A stretch of 64,000 bases of DNA from Bacillus ndiopicus (GTDB lineage Bacteria > Bacillota > Bacilli > Bacillales_A > Planococcaceae), in assembly GCF_000612805.1 (NCBI RefSeq), contig NZ_HG964404.1:583091-647090 (forward strand). Reading direction: 5' to 3'. Shown here one piece after another: positions 33,988 through 42,870 of the stretch. The notes under the pieces are model-generated. The model saw only the letters and a list, made by a program, of their open reading frames with translations. It did not search any database and was not told where the DNA came from. The translations under genes and the position numbers were made by a program. Each line of letters begins with the position of its first letter. The stretch's first letter is position 1.

Positions 33988-35258
33988 TGCCACACCCCTA
34001 CACAGTTGTATTCAAAAAAATGGCGCTGCACTTCTGATACAACAAAGCTTAATAAATCATTCGCAATAAAATCCTGCTCCTTCAGTGCCTTAAATTGTAG
34101 TACCATCGTTTTTTTATGCTGAGGATTGCTAATGATTTCTGTTAGAAAGGGATTTACAGTATAGCTGTAGCTTCTTGCTGTCTCGTCCTCTACAATTTTA
34201 AAGTCGATGAAGGCTAGTCTATCCGTTAAATCAAAGGAATGAATTAATCGCATTAATTCTCCTGCTGTATAAACGGCTATAGGATAATTTGTTGTTAGTC
34301 TATGCATAAAGTTATCTTTAGGGCGATTGGAGAAGAGCTCATAAGGAAGCGCTCCAACTTTGTCCAGTTGTACATTTGTCACTTTAATAAGCTGCCAAAT
34401 ACCTGATACATCCTGCGGCGAGACCACAGTTATATCGTTTGCGGAGCGCTTTACATAACGAATACTCGTTTCATTGCCCTCTACTAAATAACCATGCTCA
34501 ACTCCTAGCTTTCTTACTGAAAGGCTATGCTCAAAATTGATTTTATCGATTGCTGGAACTGGGAAACCTGCATTTTTCACCTCATGTCTCTCAATATTCC
34601 AGAGCGGTAGCATATTCAATTGTTTATATGGCTCGTATTCCTCTAAATCGATTGTGATATCAATAATTTCTGTGCCATCCTGTGGCAACGCTTGATTAAT
34701 CATCCGAACGTCTAGAAATTTATGAATATAAGGATGATTGATTGTTTTCCAAGGAATGCCATTTATTTGGAATGTATTGTACAGCTTTTCAATCTCCTCT
34801 ATATATGTTTGGTGCTTTGTTAAGTACAGCTTGACATTGATATCTCCCGCTGTCGTATGAAGCATGCCATGAAACTGCCTATTTTCTGATAGCAATTGCT
34901 GTATTTGTAAGGTGTCACATTGCAAAAATAGTGTAGACAATACGGCAGATTGCTGATTTTGCAACGCTTGCCCTAATTCCTCCATGGAAATGACTTGATG
35001 CTCAAGGTCTGCCGGAATTATTGGGAATAAATATTCATGAATTGGATCGAATTGTTCTTTAGTTGTAATCGTTCCATAAATATCAAGCTGCTGCTCAGAT
35101 AGATTCAACTCATCCAATAAACGCCGCTCTAATTTATCATTCATTTGTTGTTGATAATCTATTAAATTAGCAAAAACACCGCTCATAATATCCTTTAACA
35201 ATTGGCGTTGCTCCAAGTTTTCTATCTTTTTCAGACGTTCCAACATAAGCTCTTTCAT
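33984..35258 (-). CDS. Putative baseplate wedge protein, 424 aa
   Basis: Start ATG 35258 (AAGGAAAATAACGTTG upstream). The N-terminus MSGVFANLIDYQQQMNDKLE.RLLDEL resembles the N-terminal helix of TssF/gp6-like wedge proteins, and the rest is beta-rich with repeated short motifs (LYLTKHQTYIEEIEKLYN, IDITIDLEEYEPY). It is translationally coupled to the TssG-like candidate at 33298, as tssF and tssG are in T6SS. No strong motif; structure prediction would decide. Confidence 0.4.
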   Translation of the reverse strand: MKELMLERLKKIENLEQRQLLKDIMSGVFANLIDYQQQMNDKLERRLLDELNLSEQQLDIYGTITTKEQFDPIHEYLFPIIPADLEHQVISMEELGQALQNQQSAVLSTLFLQCDTLQIQQLLSENRQFHGMLHTTAGDINVKLYLTKHQTYIEEIEKLYNTFQINGIPWKTINHPYIHKFLDVRMINQALPQDGTEIIDITIDLEEYEPYKQLNMLPLWNIERHEVKNAGFPVPAIDKINFEHSLSVRKLGVEHGYLVEGNETSIRYVKRSANDITVVSPQDVSGIWQLIKVTNVQLDKVGALPYELFSNRPKDNFMHRLTTNYPIAVYTAGELMRLIHSFDLTDRLAFIDFKIVEDETARSYSYTVNPFLTEIISNPQHKKTMVLQFKALKEQDFIANDLLSFVVSEVQRHFFEYNCVGVWQ

Positions 35259-35263
35259 CAACG

Positions 35264-36889
35264 TTATTTTCCTTCCTTAAACTTTTCACTTTCGAGACTT
35301 TGCTCTGAATTGTCTGTTTCATTATTTGGCGTTTCGACATCAGCAACAGGTGGTATTACTGGCAGCAATTTATCATTGGCATTCATAATTTTCCGCTCCA
35401 ATCCTAGTACCTTTGCAATTAAGCCCGTTTCTTGATAAATCTCCTGTGCCACTGTATAGGATTCGATTGCCTTCGTGTACTCTTGCGTAGCATAGTGCCT
35501 ATCTCCATTTTTCTCTAAACCCTCTGCACGTAGTTCTTGCTGTGCTTTCGTTAGCTCTGCTATTTTGCTTTCTGTTTCATCTATTTTTGTCTTAATTTGT
35601 GGCTCGCCTGTAAATGCAATGGCACGCGCTTTTGTTCTAGCCTTTTGGTAAATATCCAGTGCCCCATTGTAATCCTCCTCATTAAAAAGAGCGTCCCCCT
35701 CTTTGATTGACTCCACAATGTCCACAATCGAATCCATATTGGCTATGCGCGTTTCAATATCTTCTTTGCCAAAGTTTTGTAGCAGCTTCCCTTCTTTATT
35801 AGCTTTTTCATAGTGCTCCATTGCTTTGGAAAAATCACCAGCTTCTGCTGCCTCATCTCCTTGTATGATTAGCTGTGTAATACGTAGCTTCGTTGCCAGT
35901 AGATTTCTATGTATAGGGTCTTTCAATTTTTTGGCTACATTTCTTCCTTGGCTATATTCCATAACAGCCTCACTGTAATTGCCATCCTGAAAATAAAGGT
36001 TGCCGTTTTTCTCATACTCCTTCATATCAACTGTCAATTCTGCTATTTTTTTCACTTGCTTTGCTTGATAGAAGGCTGCACCTCCTCCAACTAATAGCAG
36101 TGTGATAAGCGATGCAACAAGCCATTTTATATATTTCATTTTTTTCTTATTAGATTCTTGATACACTTTATTAATAAAGACCGCAGCAATTGTGTAATTG
36201 TCTACAACCTTCCTTTGTCTGCTTAGCAATACTTCTTCCAGTACATCAACGTATTGTGTTGGTTCCTTCGCTAACTCCAGCGCATCAATCATTTCAACAT
36301 CCTCTACATGCTTCCAAAAGCCTGCTGTACTTAACAGGAGGACGTCCCCCTCATGCAACTTCATTTTAGGTGAGATGTAGGGACTGAAGTTTGAGGGCTG
36401 CCCAAGATATGTTAATAAATTATCGCGTTCCTCATGCTGTCGTGTATCCACTACGCGTTGCTGCCTATCGAAAATTTCCTGTGCCAAGCTTTGGTCATGG
36501 CTTTTAAATATTGAAACGCCATTTCTAAAATGATACAGTCGGGCATTGCCTGCTACAGCACATCTAACTCTTCTATAATCTGAAACGACTACAACGATAC
36601 TTGCCTTTAGCCGCACGCGTAGACTTTGTTTTTGCAATACTTTATGTGCCTGATTGATGTAGCTTTTTATACTGCGCTTTGATAGCGCAGGCTTTGCAAT
36701 AAAGCTTTCTAATACCGCCTGTACGGCGATTTTGGCACTATCCACCTCCTGATCTGAATCAAGTCCTTTTACAGCTACCCAACAAGAAAAATCATCTAAC
36801 GTTGTGTAGGCAAAATAATCTCTATTTTGCAAAAAGGAGCCTGCTTCAGATAAGAAGCTCGTCTGGAAATCGCTATTTTCCTTCCTCAT
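35264..36889 (-). CDS. Pseudo-PP2C domain, membrane segment and TPR domain
   Basis: 541 residues from ATG 36889 (AAGGAGGG at six bases). Residues 1-230 have a PP2C fold pattern, but each metal-binding Asp is replaced: usual ADG.GG is WVAVKGLDS, usual GDSR is AGNARLYHF, usual SDG is LLSTAGFWK; only the final DN(Y)T remains. A membrane helix (WLVASLITLLLVGGGAAFY) follows at about 250-270, then TPR-like repeats (FSKAMEHYEKANKEGK, YNGALDIYQKA, YTKAIESYTVAQEIY). Probably a catalytically dead, membrane-anchored scaffold or sensor. Next to an active PP2C. Confidence 0.7.
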   Translation of the reverse strand: MRKENSDFQTSFLSEAGSFLQNRDYFAYTTLDDFSCWVAVKGLDSDQEVDSAKIAVQAVLESFIAKPALSKRSIKSYINQAHKVLQKQSLRVRLKASIVVVVSDYRRVRCAVAGNARLYHFRNGVSIFKSHDQSLAQEIFDRQQRVVDTRQHEERDNLLTYLGQPSNFSPYISPKMKLHEGDVLLLSTAGFWKHVEDVEMIDALELAKEPTQYVDVLEEVLLSRQRKVVDNYTIAAVFINKVYQESNKKKMKYIKWLVASLITLLLVGGGAAFYQAKQVKKIAELTVDMKEYEKNGNLYFQDGNYSEAVMEYSQGRNVAKKLKDPIHRNLLATKLRITQLIIQGDEAAEAGDFSKAMEHYEKANKEGKLLQNFGKEDIETRIANMDSIVDIVESIKEGDALFNEEDYNGALDIYQKARTKARAIAFTGEPQIKTKIDETESKIAELTKAQQELRAEGLEKNGDRHYATQEYTKAIESYTVAQEIYQETGLIAKVLGLERKIMNANDKLLPVIPPVADVETPNNETDNSEQSLESEKFKEGK

Positions 36890-36917
36890 ATGCACCCTCC
36901 TTCTACAGCGTGATCTC

Positions 36918-37757
36918 TTACCATGTCTTTTCTAAAATAACGATTGTTGCATTATCCTGATTTTTCAAACGTTTTTTCTCAATTGCGTTTATCATATTTT
37001 GTGCAATATAATGTGGTGGGATTTTTTCCGATAGAAACTTTTCCATTTCTATTTCTGTCAACGAATCATATACCCCGTCGCTTAATAGACATACTTTATC
37101 TCCTCTAAGCAAAGGAATGGGGCTTTGTCCTATATCTATTTTTTTAAAGCCTTCATAGCCTAAGTAGTTTACTAACCTCTTTTTAAATGGATTTTCTTGT
37201 ATTTCTAGCTGAGAAATCTTACCGTTCAAATACTGCTCTGTTAAAACTGTTTCAAAAATATGTTTTTCATTCACTTCTATAAATTCACCGTTGCGGTAAA
37301 TAGTGACAATGCTATCGCCAACAGCACTCCAATGCAGCAAGCCGTGCTCATCAATAACTGCAGTTACAAGTGTTGTGCCACCATTTGAGCCGTTTAGGTT
37401 TTCCACGATAATTTGATTACTTTTTGTTGCAGCAGCAGTGAAATAATCATTTATTTGCTGGATATTTGTTAATTTTTTGAATTCCTCTATAAATGTCGTT
37501 ACAGCTACAGTGCTTGCCATCCGTCCATTGGCCAATCCACTTATACCATCCGCTAATACCGCAATCGTTCCATAAGCCGTTTCCACTGTAGCAAAATAAT
37601 CATCCTGCTCATCACGCATCCCTATCGTTTGACCATTGCCAAGCTCAATACGTTTATCAGCTATTTTATGTACTATTTGCCTTCTTATAGCAATAAGAAT
37701 TACAAGCACCGCTAAAAACAGCATCGTTATTATGTATGGATGTAATAATATAGCCAT
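36918..37757 (-). CDS. PP2C-type Ser/Thr phosphatase, membrane-anchored
   Basis: 279 residues with an N-terminal membrane helix (HPYIITMLFLAVLVILIAI) and a complete PP2C domain: GMRDEQDDYFA, VLADGISGLANGRMAS (metal Asp), AVGDSIVTIYRNG, LLSDGVYDSLTE and KNQDNATIVIL. It should remove phosphate placed by the kinase at 43512. Same pairing of kinase, phosphatase and FHA protein controls many T6SS (the PpkA/PppA/Fha pathway). Confidence 0.85.
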   Translation of the reverse strand: MAILLHPYIITMLFLAVLVILIAIRRQIVHKIADKRIELGNGQTIGMRDEQDDYFATVETAYGTIAVLADGISGLANGRMASTVAVTTFIEEFKKLTNIQQINDYFTAAATKSNQIIVENLNGSNGGTTLVTAVIDEHGLLHWSAVGDSIVTIYRNGEFIEVNEKHIFETVLTEQYLNGKISQLEIQENPFKKRLVNYLGYEGFKKIDIGQSPIPLLRGDKVCLLSDGVYDSLTEIEMEKFLSEKIPPHYIAQNMINAIEKKRLKNQDNATIVILEKTW

Positions 37758-37763
37758 TTGTTA

Positions 37764-38288
37764 TCATTCCTCACTTTGATTATTTTCCCATTCAAAGTGC
37801 ACACCACACAGAGGTAGGAACAAAAACATGCTTCTCCCTAATTGAATTACGTCGTATGCCGTTAATTCTGTTGGCGTATATACAGCCTCATTATTCAAAT
37901 AAGCTAAACCTGAAGCATCTCCTGGAAGAAGAAAGAAATTTCTCTTTTTCGGATCATAAACAATTACTGCATGATTACGTTTGGCAATCGTATTATCTCC
38001 AATAATTCGAATATGCATATCCTCATCTCTACCGATAAAGTTTTTCTCAGATAATATGCGATAATCTCTTCCCATTTGCGGACCTTCAATACAAACTAAC
38101 CATCCTGTTACTGGATCAATCCCATCCATTTCGCCAAGATACGGCATTGTTTTATCATCTACATCTGTTTGCGCTACTGGCGTTACTGTACGATGCTCCT
38201 GTTCTACTAGTACGTGGCAATACGGGCAAACATTTTTATGTCTTCTCGAACTAAACATATGACCGTTTGTGCATCTAATTAAACTCAT
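37764..38288 (-). CDS. Zinc-ribbon plus FHA-domain protein
   Basis: 174 residues. Residues 1-32 hold a four-Cys/His ribbon (CTNGHMFSSRRHKNVCPYC), then a linker, then an FHA domain (GPQMGRDYRI, NFIGRDEDMHIRI, AKRNHAVIVYD, DASGLAYLNNE). FHA domains bind phosphothreonine. Lies seven bases from the phosphatase gene. Probably the phosphorylation reader of the system. Confidence 0.8.
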   Translation of the reverse strand: MSLIRCTNGHMFSSRRHKNVCPYCHVLVEQEHRTVTPVAQTDVDDKTMPYLGEMDGIDPVTGWLVCIEGPQMGRDYRILSEKNFIGRDEDMHIRIIGDNTIAKRNHAVIVYDPKKRNFFLLPGDASGLAYLNNEAVYTPTELTAYDVIQLGRSMFLFLPLCGVHFEWENNQSEE

Positions 38289-38312
38289 TTGTCTATCTCC
38301 TATTCGCTGTTA

Positions 38313-38891
38313 TTATTTCGCTATTATTTTTGTATTTGCTATATAAATAATGTCTCCATACCCAATAGCACATGGATTGTCCTGCTGTAATTTTTGAGTG
38401 ATATGGCGATAAGGCTTGCGTATCCCAACACCATTAACAGAATCAACATCCTCGACATACCAGATGCCATCCACATAATTTAGTAAGGCATGCTCTGTAT
38501 TAATTAGGGAAGCATACTCCGCAAAGCTTAAATCAATTTCCGGCTGATAATCGATTGTCTTTTTCCCAATAAGTAAGGATGTTTGGTTCATTAATGACCA
38601 TTCCTGTATTTCTGTCCCTCGCTCATCTATTAACACAAGCTTTTCTATAGCTGTCTCTTGAGCTAGTGCTTGCTTTTTAGTAGATATATAGTTATAAGTA
38701 AGAAAAACTGCCCCACCTGCTACAATTACGATTATTGATACAATTTGCAAAGAGGGGTCGCGGCTTAAAGCGAATATATATAATAGTAAAAATGCACTAA
38801 TACTTAGTAATAGGATGTCAATAATTTTTATCATGACATAGGCGTGCTGTCGTTTCTTATATGTATTTGTTAAATTCGTCCATTCATCCAT
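38313..38891 (-). CDS. Membrane FHA-domain protein
   Basis: 192 residues from ATG 38891 (AAGGAGC upstream). Two membrane helices at about 22-45 and 50-68 (IIDILLLSISAFLLLYIFA; IVSIIVIVAGGAVFL), then a cytoplasmic FHA domain (LIGKKTIDYQPEI, EHALLNYVDGIWYVEDVDS, NGVGIRKPY). It could tie the phospho-signal, or the apparatus itself, to the membrane. Confidence 0.75.
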   Translation of the reverse strand: MDEWTNLTNTYKKRQHAYVMIKIIDILLLSISAFLLLYIFALSRDPSLQIVSIIVIVAGGAVFLTYNYISTKKQALAQETAIEKLVLIDERGTEIQEWSLMNQTSLLIGKKTIDYQPEIDLSFAEYASLINTEHALLNYVDGIWYVEDVDSVNGVGIRKPYRHITQKLQQDNPCAIGYGDIIYIANTKIIAK

Positions 38892-38918
38892 TGCTAAGCT
38901 CCTTTCTCCATACATGTA

Positions 38919-39338
38919 TTATTTCCGGAAAAACCGCTCAAATAACTCTGTTGTATCGAGTGGATTTTTTTTGTTTTGTAGGCTTTCTGAAACTTCTTTT
39001 GTTTTAGGATTGAAGCCAAAAAATTGCTCAAAGTTTTTTTGAATGTTGCCCATATTCAAATCGCTTTGTTGCCATTGCGTTTTTTGCGTAGTCGATTCGT
39101 TTGCTTGCTTGGAAAAGCCTTGATTGCCTTTTGTTAGCTTTGCATCGTACGCTTCCTTTAACGCTGGGTCTTTCAGTACTTTATAAGCCTCTTGAACTTC
39201 TAAAAATATTTTTTCTGATTCCTTGCTGCCTCCATTAACATCTGGATGGTGCTTTTTAGATAGTTTTCGATAAGCGAGCTTAATTTGTTCAGCTGTTGCA
39301 TTTTTATCTAAACCTAATGTTTCGTAATGTGTAGCCAT
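38919..39338 (-). CDS. J-domain (DnaJ-like) co-chaperone
   Basis: 139 residues. Residues 1-65 are a J domain (HYETLGLDKNATAEQIKLAY, KHHPDVNGG with the HPD motif, AYKVLKDPALKEAYD). The remainder lacks the Gly/Phe and zinc regions of DnaJ and contains NMGNIQKNFEQFFGFN. Likely stimulates the Hsp70-like ATPase at 30632. ATG 39338 follows GAGGAGG. Confidence 0.85.
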   Translation of the reverse strand: MATHYETLGLDKNATAEQIKLAYRKLSKKHHPDVNGGSKESEKIFLEVQEAYKVLKDPALKEAYDAKLTKGNQGFSKQANESTTQKTQWQQSDLNMGNIQKNFEQFFGFNPKTKEVSESLQNKKNPLDTTELFERFFRK

Positions 39339-39378
39339 CTGTTCCTCCTCATTTTCATCACCGTTTATGCACATATGA

Positions 39379-39422
39379 AAAAGCTAGCATGCTAGAAAAA
39401 TTTCTAACATGCTATCTTTTTT
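39379..39422 (-). terminator. Hairpin after the tube gene
   Basis: AAAAGATAGCATGTTAGAAA then TTTCTAGCATGCTAGCTTTTT on the minus strand. It lies 42 bases past the tube stop. As a partial terminator it would make the tube (and sheath) far more abundant than downstream genes, as expected for a polymer subunit. Confidence 0.7.
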
Positions 39423-39463
39423 GGTTACAGCCTTAAGCGATAGAATGGAGCTTCAACTGTATG

Positions 39464-39889
39464 TTAGACAGCGTAGCCACCTTCGATTTTTGCCAAGTCT
39501 GTTTTGTCTTTTTTCTGCTTGATGAACAGGAAGAATTCACCAACACCTTCTGTATCACCATAGCGCTCTTGATAATCTACTACGAATGCATTCGGGAAGT
39601 GGATTTTTCGTACTACTTGATCAGCAGAAATAACTTCTAATGTCACTTTGCGGTAGCAATCAGCTTTTTCAGCAGGTACTAATGACCAAAGAGCTAGTTT
39701 CATCGTGTCATCTGCATTGTCACCATCTGTAGCCGTTAAAATTTTCCCTTTAATTTTTAATACTGAACCTACATCTGTAGAGCGTGCATTTGAATCGTTT
39801 GGTGTATCTGTTTCATATTCCACCGTCATAATGCTGTCTAAACCTAATTCAATTGCCTCTGATCCTTCAACCTTTAATACAAAACCCAT
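39464..39889 (-). CDS. Hcp-like tube protein
   Basis: 141 residues, ATG 39889 after TTAGGAGG. A small beta-barrel-like protein: MGFVLKVEGSEAIELGLDSI, VEYETDTPNDSNARSTDVG, LKIKGKI, DTMKLALWSLVP, RKVTLEVISADQVVRKIHFP and a final GVGEFFLFIKQKKD. Size and order of strands fit Hcp/gp19 tube subunits, including a phage-like F..(A)FV.DY motif before the last strands. It lies directly after the sheath gene and has its own terminator. Assignment from pattern and context. Confidence 0.6.
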   Translation of the reverse strand: MGFVLKVEGSEAIELGLDSIMTVEYETDTPNDSNARSTDVGSVLKIKGKILTATDGDNADDTMKLALWSLVPAEKADCYRKVTLEVISADQVVRKIHFPNAFVVDYQERYGDTEGVGEFFLFIKQKKDKTDLAKIEGGYAV

Positions 39890-39917
39890 TCTTTATTCCT
39901 CCTAAATATGTTTTTGT

Positions 39918-40042
39918 GGGCGTTTCTATCTTATGGCTCGGTATGTATAATCGAAATTATGTAGTAATTTCATCTTTATACTAGGTAATAAATCTTAATA
40001 TTAGCTACTACCAATTCTCCATTTCAACGGATAGAAGCGCCC
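39918..40042 (-). other. Long-range stem in the tube mRNA leader
   Basis: GGGCGTTTCTATC at 39918-39930 and GATAGAAGCGCCC at 40030-40042 pair over 12 of 13 positions, enclosing 99 bases in the 208-base gap between sheath and tube genes. It could be an mRNA processing or stability element, or a structured RNA. No reading frame occupies it. Confidence 0.45.
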
Positions 40043-40097
40043 TTATATATGTTAAAAGATTTATGAAAAATAAATCTTCAACACCCAATTCACTTAA

Positions 40098-42287
40098 TTA
40101 TGCTTTGACAGCACTTGTTCCTTTTGTAATCGTAACTTCAAGATTTTTCACGTTACCGTTAAAGACAAGATCGATTTGACATAGACTTGTTTTCTCATCA
40201 ATCACATAGCCTATATCATCCCCCTCTTGAATAATAGAGTTTACATAGCCTTTGTCATTAACCCATCTACTCTTCTGACTATTTGGATTATTACTAAAGA
40301 ACTTAACGATATTGTCATGTTTGAAATCACCGGATTGGAATCGTAAAATTCGCTCGATATATGTGCTCACCTGCGTTTTATAAATAGAATCAAATCCATT
40401 ATCATCCATCGCAAGACTTCTTGCTTTGTATACCGTAATCCGTCTAATATCTTTATTTTGAAGCTGCGCATTTTCTGAAGAAAACACAAAGCCAAAGCTT
40501 CTGCTGTTGATTGCATCTTTAATATTATTTGTAAATCCTGAAATTTCCTTCGCCATTGTTGTCACAGCTCGGAGTGCATGGTCACCAGCTTCAATATCAA
40601 ATCGAACACCTGGGTAATTTCTTTGCACCAGCTTGAAGGATGCTTCTTTTAAATATTCTGGACATTGGTAAGCCGATACAATACCAGCCGCGACATAGCT
40701 TGCGCCTACATATACGCCCTCAATCCAAAGCTTCAAAATATCCTCTTTTTCCTTCGATAGCTGTGCACCATTTTCTGTCGCATACATGCGTGTATCAATA
40801 ACGACACCCGATTTATCCTTAGGAATAATCGTGAAATTCGGCAAACACGGAATTGCAAATTCGCTATATTCTTTTCTTGTTAAAACTGTACATTTATCGA
40901 TTAAGCGATCAATACCTGTTGTTGCAATCCCATTAAATGTTGTTTCAGGCTCCGCCATAAAGTTGAAGAAAACTTGAACTTTATGATCCTTTATTGTGTC
41001 TAGTAGCATAGACAGCGATTCCATCGTATTGCCCTCTTGCTTCGCCGTCTTTTCATTTCCTTTAAAGCGTGCTCTGCTTACTTTCGTGCTACCTGTTTCT
41101 TCAAGCTCAATACCTGGTACAATTCCATACCAAATCGTATCTGTGAAATCATTTTTTCCATTTACTGTATTCAAATAAGCACTTAGCCTTGGAACATTGT
41201 TACTTTTCACAAGCATATCTAGCTTCGTATTTGTAACAAGCAAAGATGGCTGCATTCCTCTATTTTTCGTTGTATATTGATCGAAGTACATCTTAACTCC
41301 AAGCAATTTCTCTACTAAAGGTTTAACTGTTTTTACAAACTCATCTTTTGCATCTTTATAAAACTCTAAATATGTGTTGTAGTTTTGCACTTCTGTTTCA
41401 ATATCAAAGTCTGTTTTTATTGCTGGTAACGGCGCAAATGTGCGAACAACAAGATTCTTAACATAAGCAGATGGTGAATCAGTAATTGCTTGATAGTCTT
41501 CCTCAAACACTGTGCTTAGCCCGTACTCACCATTATCTTCAAGCAACATAACATCTGTGCCTGATGTTTGCGGAGCTTCAATGATTTTTAACTCTCCTGC
41601 CTCGCCAATTGTTAACGTACCAATTTGTAGCTTTTCTGCTTCGCCATTATCTTGACTGTTACCTAATAGCAATCTTGTTTTAATATCCTCAATTGCTAGC
41701 GGAAGCATCGCCATCACGTTGTTGTAATTTTTACTAGCGACTTCAAACAATATGTTTAGCTTGTCCCCTGTGTCTAGCTTTTTCGGGTCACCCTCGTCTA
41801 ACTTGTCGTATTCATCATAAAGATAATGAATTTCCTTACGAACTTGTCGAATATCATCCATTACTTTTTTAGGGGAAATCATGTCTAATAAATTTTCAAA
41901 CTTGAAATCCACATTCGTAATACCTTGGCTACGCTTCGTATCAATTAAGGTAAATAGCATTTTTAAAAAATCATTATTTTGATCAATCGCTATTTCAGAA
42001 ATACAGTCCTCCTGAATGCCTTCTGGTTTTTTCAATGTGTACATGACCTTTTGATTAGCTGCATTGTAGAAAGAATAAACAGTAGGCGAGAATTTATCTA
42101 AAAATTCATCAAAGCTTTTTACAAGTAACTTTTGATTAATTTCTTTGATTTTCTCGTCACTTAAACTATCAATTCCTTTTACGTCTCCAACTAATGTAAG
42201 CAAATCAAGCTTTTCAGGGTTAATTTCTTCAAAAAGCATTGTCCGATTTGTTTGATTAATAATCTCCATTAGATTCGGCTGCTTCAA
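40098..42287 (-). CDS. Contractile sheath-like protein (TssB/TssC-like fusion?)
   Basis: 729 residues; TTG start at 42287, because AAAAGGAGGG lies ten bases upstream and the first ATG is 18 bases further. N-terminal 230 residues are helical (SFDEFLDKFSPTVYSFYN, IRQVRKEIHYLYDEYDKLD), the middle is mixed, and the C-terminal 280 residues (AIPCLPNFTIIPKDKSG, ILKLWIEGVYVGASYVAAGI, YPGVRFDIEAGDHALRA, ITVYKARSL, then a short beta tail) resemble the conserved C-terminal domain of TssC/phage sheath proteins. The separate TssB and TssC parts may be fused. First gene of the operon, next to the tube gene. Confidence 0.5.
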   Translation of the reverse strand: MKQPNLMEIINQTNRTMLFEEINPEKLDLLTLVGDVKGIDSLSDEKIKEINQKLLVKSFDEFLDKFSPTVYSFYNAANQKVMYTLKKPEGIQEDCISEIAIDQNNDFLKMLFTLIDTKRSQGITNVDFKFENLLDMISPKKVMDDIRQVRKEIHYLYDEYDKLDEGDPKKLDTGDKLNILFEVASKNYNNVMAMLPLAIEDIKTRLLLGNSQDNGEAEKLQIGTLTIGEAGELKIIEAPQTSGTDVMLLEDNGEYGLSTVFEEDYQAITDSPSAYVKNLVVRTFAPLPAIKTDFDIETEVQNYNTYLEFYKDAKDEFVKTVKPLVEKLLGVKMYFDQYTTKNRGMQPSLLVTNTKLDMLVKSNNVPRLSAYLNTVNGKNDFTDTIWYGIVPGIELEETGSTKVSRARFKGNEKTAKQEGNTMESLSMLLDTIKDHKVQVFFNFMAEPETTFNGIATTGIDRLIDKCTVLTRKEYSEFAIPCLPNFTIIPKDKSGVVIDTRMYATENGAQLSKEKEDILKLWIEGVYVGASYVAAGIVSAYQCPEYLKEASFKLVQRNYPGVRFDIEAGDHALRAVTTMAKEISGFTNNIKDAINSRSFGFVFSSENAQLQNKDIRRITVYKARSLAMDDNGFDSIYKTQVSTYIERILRFQSGDFKHDNIVKFFSNNPNSQKSRWVNDKGYVNSIIQEGDDIGYVIDEKTSLCQIDLVFNGNVKNLEVTITKGTSAVKA

Positions 42288-42870
42288 TCGCAGCCTTCCC
42301 TCCTTTTATGTATCAACTAGCAACTCAACATAATTGTTGGTGCAATAAATATATCTATTACAATATATTTATATATAAATCCCAATAATTTGTATATACC
42401 AAAATAATATAACTAATTGCACATTTGTATACATATAATATAACTTTTACGTAATAAAATTATTTTTTCATCATTTTAATTATACGATTAAGGTTAATTC
42501 CCCTTAAAAAATATTTTATTTTTATCAATTAACCGAAATATATTTATTTAAAAATAAAGACAAGGGTTATCCAATTTTAAACATCTCTTTAGATGACTAG
42601 AAAATACTTGTTGTATAGCAGATTTAATTAGGCTTATAGGCCAAAATTATTATATTTATAAGAGATATGTTTATAATATTGTTAATTAAAATATATAAAA
42701 TAATAAAAAATGGCAGTTAGGGGTTACTGATCAATGAGGGAAAAGTAGCATGAGGCAAACACTAAAAATAAGCTGAAGGATGATAGATAGAGCTTGAGGC
42801 AGAACAGATAAATCAGATGCTGCTATATGTTTGGCAAAATTCAAATAATCTTTCTACGTGAGGTATAAAA
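42288..42870 (-). promoter_or_regulatory. AT-rich leader upstream of the sheath operon
   Basis: A 583-base gene-free interval, more AT-rich than its surroundings, that must contain the promoter of the long operon. ATTATATGTATACAAATG at about 42421-42440 (minus strand) shares ATATGTATAC with the region just before the PlcR-like gene (44514-44525), a possible common operator. A clear -35/-10 pair was not identified with confidence. No ORF of note. Confidence 0.4.

Noticed and set aside
24144..42287. Complete prophage
   Set aside because: No capsid, portal, terminase, integrase, lysis or replication gene is seen, and the presence of kinase, phosphatase and FHA genes is not phage-like.
24144..42287. 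Canonical extracellular contractile system (PVC/Afp type)
   Set aside because: No AAA+ ATPase, tail-length or cap protein was recognised in the window, and the Hsp70/FHA/PP2C set is foreign to that type. Parts could lie outside the recognised families.
42288..42870. Exact PlcR box in the sheath operon leader
   Set aside because: I looked for TATGnAAnnnnTnCATA and close variants on both strands and did not find a convincing match.
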